Below, one piece after another: positions 11,608-24,904 of a stretch of DNA of 64,000 bases (position 1 is the first letter of the stretch; each line of letters starts with the position of its first letter). The translations under genes were made by a program, and so were the position numbers. The stretch lies in contig OY744467.1 of assembly GCA_963556145.1 (NCBI GenBank), forward strand, positions 4,712,001 through 4,776,000, read 5' to 3'. The notes below the pieces were generated by a model that was not told the origin of the DNA, made no database searches, and saw only the letters and a list, made by a program, of their open reading frames with translations. Source of the stretch: Hygrocybe punicea. Its lineage: Eukaryota; Basidiomycota; Agaricomycetes; Agaricales; Hygrophoraceae.

Positions 11608-12679
11608 ATTGGCAATTCTGCATATCACATGATCTGATGACAAATCATCCGAGTCATCTGGACCTCTTCTATCCCTCAATGACACCCAGGCCTCCAGTTG
11701 GATCGTGAGAACATCAACATGAGGGCGCCTCATGTCAGCCTCATGGTGAACACATGGTGTAGTTGGACTTACTGTAGCCTCATGGTTGGACTTCTATTTA
11801 CCTCCCCTCAAGACCAGTCATGATATCTACTGTTCTTGTAGTTGGTTTGGACTTTTTCTTCTTTTCTCTTCTTTACATTTAGTCTGGTTCTTGGGGCAGA
11901 CCCTCTTGTCTTGGGTAACCCCCACAGCTTGCAATGACATTAGACCATAACCCCCCCTCTTAGCAGTGTTGCCTTAGTTGTAAGCAACAATGGAAACTGC
12001 TGTTCTCTCCCCTGGAAACCAATCCTCTAGTTAAGTTGATTGTTGCTGGAGCCTGCTGCAGAAGCGATCTATAACACCATAACAGCATCTTCCTTATGTT
12101 GGAAGATAACATTTTCCCCATCTGCTGACTGGACAACATGGGCATCAAGTTCCCCTGAAGTGTCCAAAAGAGCAAGTTCTTTTGCACTGGCTGAGAACTG
12201 GGCTGCAGTTGTGTTGACTCAAAGAGAAAGGGGGGGTCAATTTACAGAGGTTGCACTGGTGGGGATTGAGTTGAGGTATGTGAATTTTACTGGACCATGG
12301 CTGTTTCCAGCAGCAGCTGAATATGAAATTCTAGTGGCCATAGCAGAATTGCAGAGGTGGTATCACAGAGTGGCAACAGAGGGGTGTTTTTTGGCACTGG
12401 CATAACATATGCTGTCATCACACTGCCAGCATAATTAGACACCTTCAAAATGTGCAGTTGGAAGTGCAGTCAGGGTCTTGGTTGGTCTTGGTTGGACCCT
12501 GACAGCTTTGGCTGGGGCTTCAGCAACACCTCTCTGAGTTTGAATGAATCCTAAGTTAGATAACTAAGATAACATATCTATGAGAGGCCCCAGTTGTCAC
12601 TCCAGCAAACCAAATGCCTCAGCTTCCCAATTCACATCCTCCAAGACCACCCTGAATTCACATCACAAATTGTCAAACC

Positions 12680-13653
12680 CTAGTCGCAACTCTTCAAAAG
12701 AATTATGTGGAGACAAACCTCAAACTTCTCAAATGTATGTTGTTGGATGATGAAGACTCACATGAAGACTCACATGATGATAGTGGATCCTCTCCTATTC
12801 TGGCTCCAAGCAGCCCCTCTCCTTATTCCAAGGAGTTTCTCCTTTCTCTGATCATTCAATGTTGCACATCTGTGATAGCTAGGGTACAACAAGGATTTAC
12901 CCCCATGTTACACCAGGGGTTTTGCAACCCTTCATGGGTTTAATGAATTGCTCAATATAGAATGTATATTTTGACACAAACTAACCTAGTATATGTAATA
13001 CAAGAGATAATTCAAGAAACAATGTTTTTCAAAACCCTTGAGGGGTTTTTACCCTGAGTTTGAGGGGTTTTGAAAAATACTGCAACTTGAATTATGTACT
13101 GTATTAAATATACTAGGTTAATCAAGTTTAAATTTTAGTTAGGAACTGGAGGGAATACTACCTTTTCAGATCTCCACAAAGTTTGTGTCAAAATATACAT
13201 TCTATATTGAGCAATTCATTAAACTCGTGAAGGGTTGCAAAACCCCTGGTGTAACATGGGGGTGAACCCTTGTTATACCATAGTGATAGCTCACTCACTC
13301 CATGCAACGTTGATGAAATCGATTTCATCATGCTCCTATACAAGAAATTTAAAGTCTTACAAGATCAAATAATCAACACTTGTTACTTCATGTGTGGTGT
13401 TCCCATTTCCCACAATTCTCAAGTAGAATTACTTATGTGGTACAAAGTAAACAGTTCAGTTCATTTTTGCAGGAAAGTCCATGTCAGCCCCAATACCTTC
13501 AATCATATCCTCTCCTGCATCCAAGATGATGCCGTATTCATCAGCAAATCAGTCAAGGATTAAATCCCCACAATGATTCAGCTTGCAATACTTCTAAACC
13601 ACCTTGGTCACTACAGAAATGCCTCTAGCATTGATGATATCACAGAGTGGGCT
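12680..13653 (+). pseudogene. Harbinger-A transposase, 5' half
   Basis: This is the N-terminal half of a DDE_4-type (PIF/Harbinger) transposase. Visible are a low-complexity start, VHVSPNTFNHIL at about 13475-13510 and LLNHLGHYRNASSIDDITEWA, the usual region before the catalytic core. A 402-bp MITE interrupts it at 12881-13282. A TAA at 13561-13563 replaces a residue between VKD and IPTMIQ (CAA to TAA would explain it). The frame stops at the GGGCT duplication of LTR-B and resumes at 38398. Confidence 0.7.
12881..13282. mobile_element. Foldback MITE, 9-bp TSD (MULE-like)
   Basis: Arms of about 100 bp or more pair across the element (12886-12990 with 13180-13278), including CCCCCATGTTACACCAGGGG and TTGAATTATC-like inner parts. 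GTGATAGCT flanks both sides (12872-12880 and 13283-13291). A 9-bp duplication with long terminal repeats fits a Mutator-like MITE. It is non-coding. It is inserted into the Harbinger-A transposase. Confidence 0.75.
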
Positions 13654-13821
13654 TGTTATGGATTGCTTCTGCAGCGGGCTCCAGCAACAATCAACTTAAC
13701 TAGGAGGGGGTTTCCAGAAGAGAGAACAGCAGTTTCATTGTTGCTTATAACTAAGACAACACTGCTACAAGTGGGGGATTCATGGTCTAAAGTCATTGCG
13801 AGCCATGGGGGTTACCTAAGA

Positions 13822-13853
13822 CTAGTGGGGTGTGGGCCATTGCTTTGCATGGC
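13822..13853 (-). terminator. Helitron 3' end: hairpin and CTAG
   Basis: On the plus strand the edge reads CTAG (13822-13825), ten bases, then GCCATTGC TTT GCATGGC (13836-13853). That is a stem with one bulged base and a three-base loop. On the minus strand this is the classic order hairpin, about 10 nt, CTRR, host T. It lies only about 40-70 bp beyond the RepHel stop codon. It is the transposition terminator signal, not a transcription terminator. Confidence 0.8.
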
Positions 13854-13890
13854 ATGATACTCGTCCCTTCTTTTAGCCAGAGAACACATA

Positions 13891-14680
13891 TTAAGATTGA
13901 GCATATATAAACAGTACAGCATTATTACCATTACATGACAATAAATTAATATTTGAAAAGTCATCTATATCACCTTCATTAATACAAATTGATCTGGTTG
14001 ATATACCATCATGAAACCATACCATACTGTTGATGAATATGCGGGCAGTAAAATGTGCATCACCAAAGTACACAATTCCTCTCAATGTGTAAGCAGTGGA
14101 TATGTCATCAATTGACAAGTTTATAACTTGACTAATTATTAAATTCTCAATAGAGTCAACTGTAAACATGATTAGAGGTGGAATTTTGTTAAATGCAATA
14201 AATTTAGTAATCTCTCCCCAACACAATTGACATTTGTGCCGTTGTCTATTAACTATGATTTGAGCAAGACATGTTGAGATTGTTCCAGAAAATGAATATG
14301 AACAATGAAAGATGGCGTCACATCTATCATTTTCCAGAATGGTTATGTTTTCACAATTGATACATTTAAGACAAGTTGAAGTCATTGGTTCATTTGCTTT
14401 CATTATATAATGGGCCAAATCACTTATGGCAATGCCAACTTGACCATAAGGAAATATTTCGGGTTTATCTTGATGCAATAAATGTCTGATTGTATTTCTA
14501 ACTGTTTCTAAATCTGTTGTGTGATTCTTGGATCGTTTGAATCCTAAGCTCAAAATCTTTAATATTTCATTGATGCTATTGAATCTTTTTTTCCAGCTTG
14601 ATGGATCTTCATTCCATATTGCTAGTAATATTGTAAAGAGTGAATCATAAGCACAGCTCCAATCTTCCGCATCCCATATA
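13891..14680 (-). other. USP-like cysteine peptidase domain at the RepHel C-terminus
   Basis: The last about 260 residues of the third RepHel ORF look like a divergent ubiquitin-specific peptidase fold. DWSCAYDSLF (near residue 438 of 697) is a candidate Cys box. CLKCINC plus a later HKCQLC form a possible zinc ribbon. LRGIVYFGDAHFTARIF (near 640) matches the His box pattern L-G-V-V-x-x-G...H-x-x-A, followed by WFHDG for the Asp/Asn box. USP domains cut ubiquitin from substrates. The assignment rests on motif shape only; another papain-like clan is possible. The frame is open throughout. Confidence 0.55.
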
Positions 14681-17600
14681 AACCCTTTTGGTTCATTTAA
14701 TTCAATAGTACTTGTTTTTCGTCTTTTTTTCACTATGGAAGATGAACTTACAACTTGTTGTAATTTTCGTTTTTTATTTTGCAATACATTGGCCGTCGAA
14801 TTTTTATGAGTGACAGTGATTGGAACAGTTCCTTTTGCAGGAACAAAGTTGAGGTTTCTGAAATCTGCCTTTTGATTTTTGTTCATAGGTTTAATTAATT
14901 GCCATGGAGAGGGCTGTGTTGTGTATTGATTTAGTTGCTCCGTGGCTTTCCATGCGATAGCATGATGAATGTTTTTTGGAATATATGACTTTCCTTTCCA
15001 TTTTCTAAATTGATCAATGATAGAATTTCGCTGATCTCCCTTGACATGGTCTGGTAAGAGTCCTTGATATTTCAGTTTGGTAATCTCATCAAGCAGTTCT
15101 AATTCTCTGAATTCCTGCCTGAGATATCCAGAAGCACCCCCAGTAATTACTTTAGGATCAAAGCCTTGCATGATGATAGTTCCTGCTGCAGAAGCACTTC
15201 TTGATAAGCAAGTATAATAGGATTGGTGGTTTCTACAACTACTGAGGTCAACTACATTGTTAGGACGAGTACGTCCTTGACATGCATAATCAGTCATTGC
15301 AAAATTAGGTAGTACCAACACTTGTTCTCTTGACAAAGATATCACATCATCATTGGGTAATGAGCACATGGTGGAAGTGACATGTTTTGTAATCGGCACA
15401 ACATTTTCAGGAAGTCCTTCTATGTTAATTTTTTTTGGAGGATTCAATAATCTGACAAATAAAGTGTCCAGTACAGTTTGTTGCTCAGGACCTATTGCAC
15501 TCTGCCAACCCACAACTATGCCCTCTGCTCCTTTGGTAATGCAGCACTCTGTTGCATCATTGTTCCTCAGCATCACTGGCATGCCTACACATAAGTCCAA
15601 TCTTCCTGGTATATGATCAGAGGATGATGCATGTGGTTGGCTCCAAAGTAGCTTTTGGAGTGAAGGTTCCAATATCTTTGTGTGTCGAATAGGATCCAAA
15701 ATTGTTGACATGTGATGAGATTTTCTTTTGCTATTGGAACTAGTAGGATCATTCCATCTGTCTATGGAATAGAATGATGTTAATGGTCTCCTATTTTCAG
15801 CAGCAAAACGTTGAATACCAAGTTCATTGATTTTGTCTTTTTGTGCATTCAATGCAGTTATAACTGACACATTCCTGAATTTCTTTTGGGCTAATTTTGG
15901 ATCATTTGGACCTTTTCCTGCAACACGAGTACGAAGAAATGCAATATCTTTGGGAGTACATGCTTTGTATCTCATGTTTTCCAAAGCAAGCCTCAGTCTT
16001 CTTCTGACTGATTGGTTTGTCTCATATTTTCACGTAATATAACAACTGTTGTTATTTGATGCCAAAGAGCTTTGCCTATAGCCGCTTCCTGATTTGCTAT
16101 AGTTTGACTGGAATTGATTTGGACACCAACGGTTCCAGAGTATAAAGGAGCACCACTCATAGCTGGTGGAAGTTGGCCAAAATCTCCTGCAAATATCATA
16201 TTAATGCCACCAAAGGGTTCATCATAAACACCACGTGCTTTTGCACACTGAGCACTGATTTTATACATATCTCTGCAAGATAACATTGACACCTCATCAA
16301 TGAAAATGTAATCCACACCATCAAGATTGGCACGTACTTGTGCAAGGGAACGAGATGATCCTCCCTGATTAATTCCAAGAATGGAGTGATATGTGGATCC
16401 ATTTACAAGGGCAGCAGCACCACCGGTTGGTGCAAGAACCACAAATCGATGATTTTCGTTGTGTTTACCAAAAAAACTAGTCAATGCTTTGATGACTTGT
16501 GATTTCCCTGTGCCTGCCATCCCACCAAGATACATGCGTAGCTTATCAGAACCGTTAATCAAGGTAGAGTGATTCGCAATGATATGAAATGCTCTCTTTT
16601 GGTCAGTGTTCAACTTGTAATCATTGATAGTTACATCAATAAGATGACGATCAGCTCTGTTTGCAGGAATAAACATATGGTTGATGTATGCTGCATCCAC
16701 TATCTTGACATCATTATATTGAAAATTTCCCAATTTATTTATGGTTGCTGTGTTTGTTGGTAAATTTTTATTTCTGTCATCGATGATTTCCTTTTTCTTT
16801 GCAAGGACTGCAGTTCTCCACAATTTTGCTGATTGTACTACAGGTGGTTCTATAGGTATCAACGGTCCTATATCTGGGGTACCATCAATACAATCATCGA
16901 GCCACCCTGACCTTTTCAAAGTTCTTTCAGCTATCAGCATTTGATCTTTCCTCTTTTGTCCTTTTTGACCAAGTTTCAGGAGTATTTCCGTGTCATTATT
17001 GTCTTCATCAATATTGTTGTTGAAGTCGTCGCCATTAAATGCAAATTCAGCATTGTGCATGTCATCCAGTTCATCAAGACCGTTTGAGGTCGCCCATGAA
17101 TACCTTATATCTGCAGTATTATTCTTCTGACGTTTAGCAGAGAAATCATCTCTTGCATCCAAACACTCATACCGCAGACCAAAGTATTTCATGATCTCCA
17201 GCTCTCTTTTAGAAAACTCGTGGTCTATAAAAGCATTATCCTATGTTTGTAATTTACTTTTGAGTTCTTTGCCACTTCTCCATGGCTTGAAAAACGTTAA
17301 CATTGTACAACAATAATATTCTCGATCACCACGGTCAGCCCTTGGCAAAGTGTTTGGAATAAAATTAGGAACTATGAAAGGATCATTCCCTTTCATTTTG
17401 GCATGGTGGGTAAGATATTGTGGATGATTGGAATGTAAAGTATAATCATTTTCAATTTTTGTCAATTTATTAAGATCAACTTCATTTGTTTTATCAGCTA
17501 TTTCTGTGCCTGCATGTCTATTCAAACTATCAGGTTTTGGAATTTCATCTATCTCCATGAGTATATCATTATCAACGACATCAGACAAGTTGTCATCACT

Positions 17601-20600
17601 GGAATAGTCAACATTAGTAGGTTCAGTGCAAGAGTCAGACAAATCATCACAGCCTAGATTGTCAAAAATTTGGTTTTGCACTGGTTCTTTTCTGGCCCTT
17701 TTGGTCTTTGTTTTGGTGCGTCTTTTCTTTGGTTCCATAGTGGCAAGATGTATCCAGTCATACAGTGATACATTATCATACAAGGCGGGTCTGAACATAT
17801 AATTATTTACTTTGGAAAGTCCAATGTATGTGCCATTATTCTTACCAATAACAACCTTTTGTGCATTGTTTTGGTCTTCACATATATTAGCAATTTCTTC
17901 ATCAGACCATGCACTGATAACCTCTTTAACATAAGATCTCCAAAAGAATGGCACGAATTTATGACTGGTGTAGTGATCAGGATTTCCAAGGACATATAAT
18001 GAAGCCATTGGAGCACCAATTTCCATTTTGGAGGTGAGTGAATTGACTATTTGTGTAAACAGCTTTCTGACTTTGTCTTTTCTTTTCAGGTTGCCACCAA
18101 TCATTTCGGAAATCTTATCAAAAATACTTTTTATCACTTCAAAAATGCTATAGGTCTTCAAGGAGAATTTTGTAATATAATCTGTTATGTATGCAACTAT
18201 GGCCTTTATAGCAGTACCTGATAATAAGCTGGTCACATCAGAATTGCATCGTAGCATATATGTAACTTCAGGTGTCAGCGTGTTCATCCAAGGTTCACCA
18301 TGCTTGAGGTTGAGAGCACCAGTGTTAGGTTCTACAAAGGTTTGTTGAAAGATATCACGGGGAAATCGTCGTTTACATTCACCTTTCGAATTAAGACAGT
18401 ATGGCTTTTTTTTGCCATCATGCCTGTTATGTACATTTAATCGCAATAAAAGATCATCTACAACATCTTGAAACCTTTGCCACCATGTTGATCTTTTGTT
18501 GTGATATTGACAATTCATGGAACAATTATATGATGGTGGATCTGGCATGACACATGTTGGTGGTTGATATTCAGGTTTCGACATTGTCTGTTCCATTTTC
18601 TGTGATACCTCATCTTTAGAACCTGTCATGAATTGTCCTACACACAAACTTTCCAAATATTCCACTAATCTTTTCTGAAAGTCAGAATTTTCACCCATAA
18701 TTTTGTCACGTATTTCCTGAGGTGTAAGGCATCCCTTTATCCACAACAGCATATGAAGATGCAAGGTAAGATGTCCTTGTTCCTCTACCATTGCATAATA
18801 ACCTGATGTGTTTCCATACAGGCCAGGATGAGATTCATTTATTCCTAATATATGTTTGATGAACATTTCAGTAGTAAAGTGAAAAAAGCGGGCTCCAGCA
18901 ACTGGATTGTTTGCAATTAGTTTGTAACAATCCTGGGGTAGACGTAGTTTAGGATAAAACTTTTCTTTGTTGTCAGCATAATATAAGCATAGTGGGTGAT
19001 TGATGTCTGCAGGTGCAAAAGTGATAAACCAAGTCGGAGCACCAATATAGGATATCAGAGACCAAATCTCATTTCGCATGTATTTCTTGTTAGTAATTGA
19101 ACCTTTGACCTGACCAGCTACATGATCCAGATCAGAAATGAGTTTATAGCATGCTTTCTCTTCCGATGTATCTGGTTTGACTCTATCACCTCTAGATAAT
19201 CTCTTAGAGAGGTCATCCAAAACAGCTGTATTGATATTCATCAGGCGATCTGCAATATCGTTGAAATTATGTTTATTAGTCAACAAATATCCTCCGGTTG
19301 TACTGTCCTTGATTTGTTCTTGATTGAATGCAATCAATGGAAAATAGGGATCGGTTTGAAATCTTTTGTCATGGTACATCAGGAGATGTCTTTTGTGCAT
19401 CATATCACTGATGCTTAAAACATCATTGTCTATGCTGCTAATACCACCCAAGCCATATGGAAATAGGCAGGGAAACATCATAGGATATAACTGAGGATTA
19501 TTAAAGAACGATTCTGGATTTCTAGCATGGCTTATGGCAAGAACACCACCATGGTCATCTATCAAGTGCTTGGTCACTCTAGCTATTAATGCCTTTGGAC
19601 TTGTAATATCTAGATTTTCGCCAGTTACTCCACTAACAACAAAGGGACAAGGCCCATCTTCCACACCATCTTCCACTTCATTGTCAAATGCACTAGTGGC
19701 TTCTGGTTCCTTATTTGTGTCTGCTGGTCGATATGCAACCACAACAGGAATTCCATGATCTGGATATTGTGCTAGATTTTCATAGGAGATATCTAAATCA
19801 TAGTAATCCATGTGATTCAATTTCAGCCATTCTAAAGCTGCAGAAACTCGCCTTCGGCGAACCAATAAAGGTGTTCGCTCCATGTCTTCTGGAGTTGGTC
19901 TGGCAGGACCAGTGAAAATAAACGCTAGCACTTCATCAAGTTCTTTAATTGTTGGAGGCAACCATTGATATATCTTTGGTGTTGGGTTTTGAAACATGAT
20001 GGCATTTGCTTTCATTTTATGCATCCCAGAGGAGACACGAACAATACATTTGTTGTGACGAACATGGGCAATCAAAAGTTGTTCAGCAAATGTTAGATTT
20101 TGAAGTTGTGCAGGAATTCTTCCCATCCAAAGTCCATTCGCCAAAGCATATTTGGGAGTTTGGCCTTTATTCAGACTGAGCACACATGGTTTGCATATCC
20201 ATTTACATGTGTCATCTAGCACTGGACCTTTGATATCCTCTATTGGATCAGAACAATGATATCGTTCACATCTTGTGATTCCCATATTGTCTCTAGTTAA
20301 TATTTTCAGATTAACCTTCGTCTTTGACAATAAAGACATGTTTTTCAATGCAACCAATTGACCACATACAGCACACCCACTTTCTTGGAAACATTCAGGT
20401 GATGTATCTCTGCACCAGTTGCTGATTATGGTTTCCTTCAATTCAATAGATGGAGGAGGAGGAGGAAATAATTGCTCATCTGACTTGTCCAATTCTTCTT
20501 TCATTTGAGCCTGAGTTTCTTCTTTGCCACACTCATATGTTTCTGTCATTTTTTGTCTTCTGTACCACTGTTTACACAGGTCTTTATGTGATTTAATATC

Positions 20601-21629
20601 ATGCACATGAAAAATAGAAACATGAGTATCACAAGCTGAACAATTATGCCTCATTAATGCCACAGATAGATCTTGTCCATGTAATCTTCGTAATGTCTTT
20701 GACAAATATATACCATGTATTGTTGTTATTTCACCAATATCCTTCACTGTCAAATTTGGCAGAAGTTCATGTAAAGGCATTTTAACACATGCATATGTTT
20801 TTCTATCTTTATATAAAGTGTTGGCTGTTTGTTCATCAATATGCCCCACATATTCGAATAATATGTCAGAATCATGGTTGATATTATTAGACGGTAGCAT
20901 AAAAGATTGAAGAAAGCTAAACTTGAATGTTGGTATTCGTTTACCACCACCAATGTAGTCATATCTATGAACGAAATTTATATATAAAGATTTAAACAAG
21001 TGTCCGAATAAATTCAAATTGAACACAATTATGTTTGAACGGCTATGCCGTATTATGAAACATAGTGTGGTCCACAGCAACGTTGCATGTGATAGAGAAC
21101 TAGTAATACAATGAAATAAATATGTTTTGAAATCATGTCGTCTCAATAGCGATCGCATGAGCAATGCTTTGATCATTTTACAACGACATTGGACAGTGAT
21201 AGGTTTGAGAAGACAATACAAAGCAAAGAGATATTTAGGAGGTAAGAAATATGTTCTGGCATATTGAATAGAACGTATTCGCATTTTGAAGGCGCTATTT
21301 TTAAATGTAGTCCAAACAAATAATGGATCGACTGTCAAGTTATCTTTTGTTTCTTTTGTTATTCCAATGATCTTTACATATAGTGTTGCATTTATTTGCA
21401 TCAATATTGTTGTATCGCCCTGATCTGGGGCCAACTCATGTTCTATGAGTTTTCTTTGAAAAACACCCAATTCTTGGGTCAAGGTCGATATCACAGGACA
21501 GGAAATTGGTTCAGGAGAGATATACATAAGTTTGTCTTGGCATAGTTGTGGAAATAATGTTGCATTTGCAAGGAAATATAGATAAGTCAAACATGCAATG
21601 CAGACACGGATGATGTTGTGGGGATTCAT
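13891..21629 (-). pseudogene. Helitron Rep-helicase (RepHel), decayed
   Basis: This protein nicks and unwinds DNA for rolling-circle transposition. ORF 1 (21629-17241, 1462 aa) has a Cys-rich N-terminal part (CAVCGQL region, DUF6570-like) and the Helitron-like N domain. Its HUH motif HLTLHLHMLLW has histidines near residues 957-959. The two catalytic tyrosines lie in AYITDYITK near 1144-1148. ORF 2 (17192-15993) holds a Pif1-like SF1 helicase: GMAGTGKS, FIDEVSML and GDFGQLPP. ORF 3 (15984-13891) completes it with VGMPVMLRNND and YACQGRT, then a protease-like tail. ORFs 1 and 2 share a frame broken by TAG at 17241-17243, probably a former Trp codon. ORFs 2 and 3 are separated by a one-base frameshift near 15990. 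This copy cannot make full-length protein, so any present movement would need another source. Confidence 0.9.
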
Positions 21630-22608
21630 GAGGATTTGTGACAGTAAGAGGAAACACCGCCCATTTAACTAGTCAAGTGGTTCGGATCATGAATAACAAT
21701 TAACACAATGGGATTGATCATATGACATTATATTATTTGTAAGCTTTTCCCAAAACACCATAAGGCGTGCCTGAATCTTTAGAAATCTGTGTTTACTTTT
21801 TTTATTCCATTCTATGTTCCTGTGACATGCCTTGATACAGGCCAAAAATGCATCTGTATCATGAATAGCTGCCTTACGATCTTATTAGGGGTCTGGCTGA
21901 CAAGACATTGATCCAACCAACTGAGACAAAACAGGTATTGAAGTTGAACAACCAGGCTGTTTGACAACTGTGCATATTTGACAATTACTTGGTAATTCGT
22001 GGAAATTATCATTGCTCTTCATCCTTGTCAGAAATACATTGTCATTTTTATGGAGCTGTACGTATCATTCCCACACAAGTATACTGTATTATTCTGGTAC
22101 CAAATAGTCATAGCTCCCCTTGGAGTGACAGCTATATCTTCCACTACAAGAGGGGGTTTTGTTACTCTTGTATCATTGTATCCTCATTTAATAGGTCCAT
22201 AAAGTTCACGATTCTGGTTTCTTACATATATTCAATTTTAATTTTCGTTAGCCCGAACCTAAGTCATCTCAGGTTGTCCTTCTCAGGTTGAGTGAGTCGG
22301 TAGTTGTACTATGAACTGAACTGAAAGTAATGCATTCACCAGGATATATTTTAGACAAACAGATTTTCAGTCAACAAGATTGATGCCTTACGTTGTATCT
22401 ATGCTTACTATCATGCTCAATTCTCATGGTCATACAGTAACACAAGTCATTTTTAACAGAGCAAAAAGAAGTACATATATAGACACTGTAGCGATGTATG
22501 AGGAGGACATTTGAGGGCACACGTTTCCAGAAATCAACGACTGGGATAAAGTCTTTTTAGTCAAATATAATGAATACTCCACAAAAAGAAGGACTTACTC
22601 CTCCGAAA
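21630..22608. other. Helitron spacer without recognised gene
   Basis: This is AT-rich sequence between the RepHel start and cargo gene 1. No domain, repeat or conserved frame is seen. Confidence 0.5.
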
Positions 22609-24530
22609 TTAAGGCCCGGGATCCAGTTTGGATGTCGACAGCTTGGGAGATGAAGGCCTCGTTTGGCTCGGAGGAATCGAGAGTAGGATTTCGGGTGGAA
22701 CGATGTTGCTCCAATCCACATCCATCGATGAAGCGCTGGGCTCCGCAGGGGTCGATGATTGGTGGCGTGACGATGCACGCGTATTGGGACGGAATCCTAG
22801 GACGTTAAGAAGATCAGAATTGGAATAGATACAGACATGTGATGTTGAAACACATACCCGGAGTCGGTGACTTCTTCGGTGGCTTCACCAGTTTGAGCTT
22901 CTCTGCAATAATGCCCGCTTGCTCCAAAGCGACATCTAGCTTCCTCCTCTTTGTTATCTCACCATCCTCGTGATCACTGCTGAGAGACTCTCGTTTTGGT
23001 TCGGGAGGTCCATCGTCGTTGTGCATGATTGCATCGTGATCGACATCCAACAACCCGACCCACTCTGTTCCTACAGTGTCGAACTTCAGGGATTCCAGTG
23101 GAACATCAACCGGCTCGGAGGAGATGGGTGGTTTAACTTCCACTGTCAATTTTTCGGATTCCGATTTCTTGGATCTGCACGACGGCCCAATTTCGACAGC
23201 AACTGCGATATGTCAGTGCATTAATCATAGCAACGTGAGCAACGTACGCATTTGAGCCTTGGACCGCTTCTTCTTTACTGGGGCTAAGTCTTCCTCCATC
23301 TTTACGTCGTCTATACATGAATAAATGTGTTGGATTATCATTTTGATATTCGGAATTCAATAACTCACCATCATCGTCGTCCTCGGCTTTGGACTTGATT
23401 GTGCGTTCTGTCATGAAGAAGGGTTTTCATGTATGACAATCACAGACAATGAAAGTACTTACTGGACTTGGGTTTGGGCTTGGGCTTCTTTTTGTCCTTC
23501 TCAGACGAATTGTCTGCGCCACCTGAATATTCAGTACATCTATACACCGATATGGTAGAAAATTTGTACAAACCAGCGGAAGATGTCTTCTGTTTTTTGA
23601 CCGATTTTGACTTGGCTTTGCCCTTGCCCTTGCCCTCGGGAACCAGCTCCTCTGCAAATGTATTATATCATTAGCACAATCACATATGTAATTCTAGATC
23701 ATACCTTCATCATCATCCGCCACATCGGCATCGACGAGGACACTATGTCCTTTACACCAAGCAATAACCTGACTGATTATTTCGAGCTTTGTGGCGTCCG
23801 GAAGCCCACCGAACGACCAATTTGCAGAGGTTCCGCTGTGCCATGCTGGCACAGATTCGTCGTATTTCGCCCAATCTATGATGCCAGACGTCATAATCCA
23901 TTTGTCTGCCAATGCGTATATATACTCACCGAGGTCCTCTGGCATGGTCTCGGTGCTAACAGCGCCATGTTGAATTAATGCCGATGGAGAATGCTTGCCG
24001 ACATAAAACTCTTTGAGGAGCCAATCGTCGAAGATCGTGCTTCGCCAGTCACGGGTAACCTCGTTGGCCCATTTTGCGACCAAAACCTCTGCCCAAATTT
24101 TGTCCATGACGGTGTCGGTATACTTGAGGTAATCCCGAAGTAAATCAGTCCCTTCCTTATCGTTTTTGACGTAGTCCGGCGAGTAGTTGGGTGCCTTGTT
24201 GTATGCGATGGCTGCTGTCGCGTAGATGTACATATCCATTTGATAAATCAAGCGACGGAGCGGTTCCTTGTATCATTCGGGGATTTTGCGCCATAACTCA
24301 CCTCGGGCGGTGGCATCGTGGGGGTGTGTCTTCAGTACATAGAGATTACGAGAAAATATGGGAATGGTGCCGGATTCCTTGTTGGGTGCCGGAATCTTGG
24401 GCAGGACCATGTACTGGATTTGGAAGATGCGATGTAGCTCCTGCAGCTTTTTGGGCGGCGCATCAGGCCAGTACTTGAAGGCGGCGGGATTGACAGCGGG
24501 AGTCGAGGTTTTGACGACTGGCAAGGACAT
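22609..24530 (-). CDS. Helitron cargo gene 1, unknown, multi-exon
   Basis: The start MSLPVVKTSTPAVNP (ATG at 24530) leads to a roughly 280-residue front part with words such as FKYWPDAPPKKLQELHRIF, RRLIYQMDMYIYATAAIAY and NWSFGGLPDATKLEIISQV. Short exons follow, coding Lys/Ser-rich basic and acidic linkers (KPKPKPKSK, EDDDDG, KKKRSKAQM), a middle exon (KPPISSEPVDV, KRESLSSDHEDGEI) and a last exon ending at TAA 22609-22611. The introns are clean GT-AG of about 50-60 bp. A TGA at 24273-24275 interrupts KIPE-YKEPLRR unless an 87-bp GTGAGT..CAG segment is spliced out, which would keep frame. It is likely nuclear, judging by the basic tail. I do not recognise the family. Confidence 0.6.
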
Positions 24531-24904
24531 GGTAGATGAAATAAAAGTTTTTTGGTTGACGTGTGAGGCGATTTGAGAGCAAAAGAAAAGGGTGGATTTA
24601 TTACTCAACGCTCCAGACTATGAATACAGATGTCACGACCACGTGACCAGATCAATCGCCACATGTTCGACCTCATGTTCGGCTTCTTTGCATGCATAAA
24701 CAACAGATCTATTTATTTATGTTTTTGATGTGGCTCGAGCTTAGAAGTTGTCCAAAGCTAGTAATTGCACGCAGAAAACCGACATGTGCAGCATATGGAA
24801 TATTTTTCAGTTGGTAAGGCGATAAATCGAGTTAATTCGTTCGATGAATATTCACGGACTGGTCCGTTGACGGAAAAGCACAACAAGTCTGACTTGTTGG
24901 ATGG

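Larger units (their letters stand above)
10445..12076 (+). mobile_element. LTR-A: 1.6 kb LTR-like element, TSD CCATA
   Basis: The element begins TGTTACGTTTTTCAACTC and ends GCGATCTATAACA. It is flanked by CCATA (10440-10444 and 12077-12081). TG..CA ends and a 5-bp duplication fit a solo LTR. Two further copies in minus orientation are LTR-B (13654-13821 plus 36791-38392) and LTR-C (43107-44761). Unlike most LTRs it holds open frames kept between copies (see 10734-10910 and 11284-11607). Its text at about 11905-11935 is the uninterrupted version of the site where the Helitron entered LTR-B. A short non-autonomous DNA element is an alternative identity. Confidence 0.75.
9755..12430 (-). pseudogene. 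Unidentified gene split by LTR-A
   Basis: Read on the minus strand, a protein-like frame runs from about 12260 to 12082. It resumes at 10444 on the far side of LTR-A and continues after an intron (GTAAGC..TTGCAG, near 10215-10262) into a 140-residue open stretch ending near 9772. The last part has no recognised domain; it includes words such as DLHKASQAFARS and AYNAHP-like AHNAHPVVT. The joined frame between the two halves also meets a stop before the intron, so the gene is decayed as well as interrupted. It could belong to an older transposon. No function is proposed. Confidence 0.4.
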
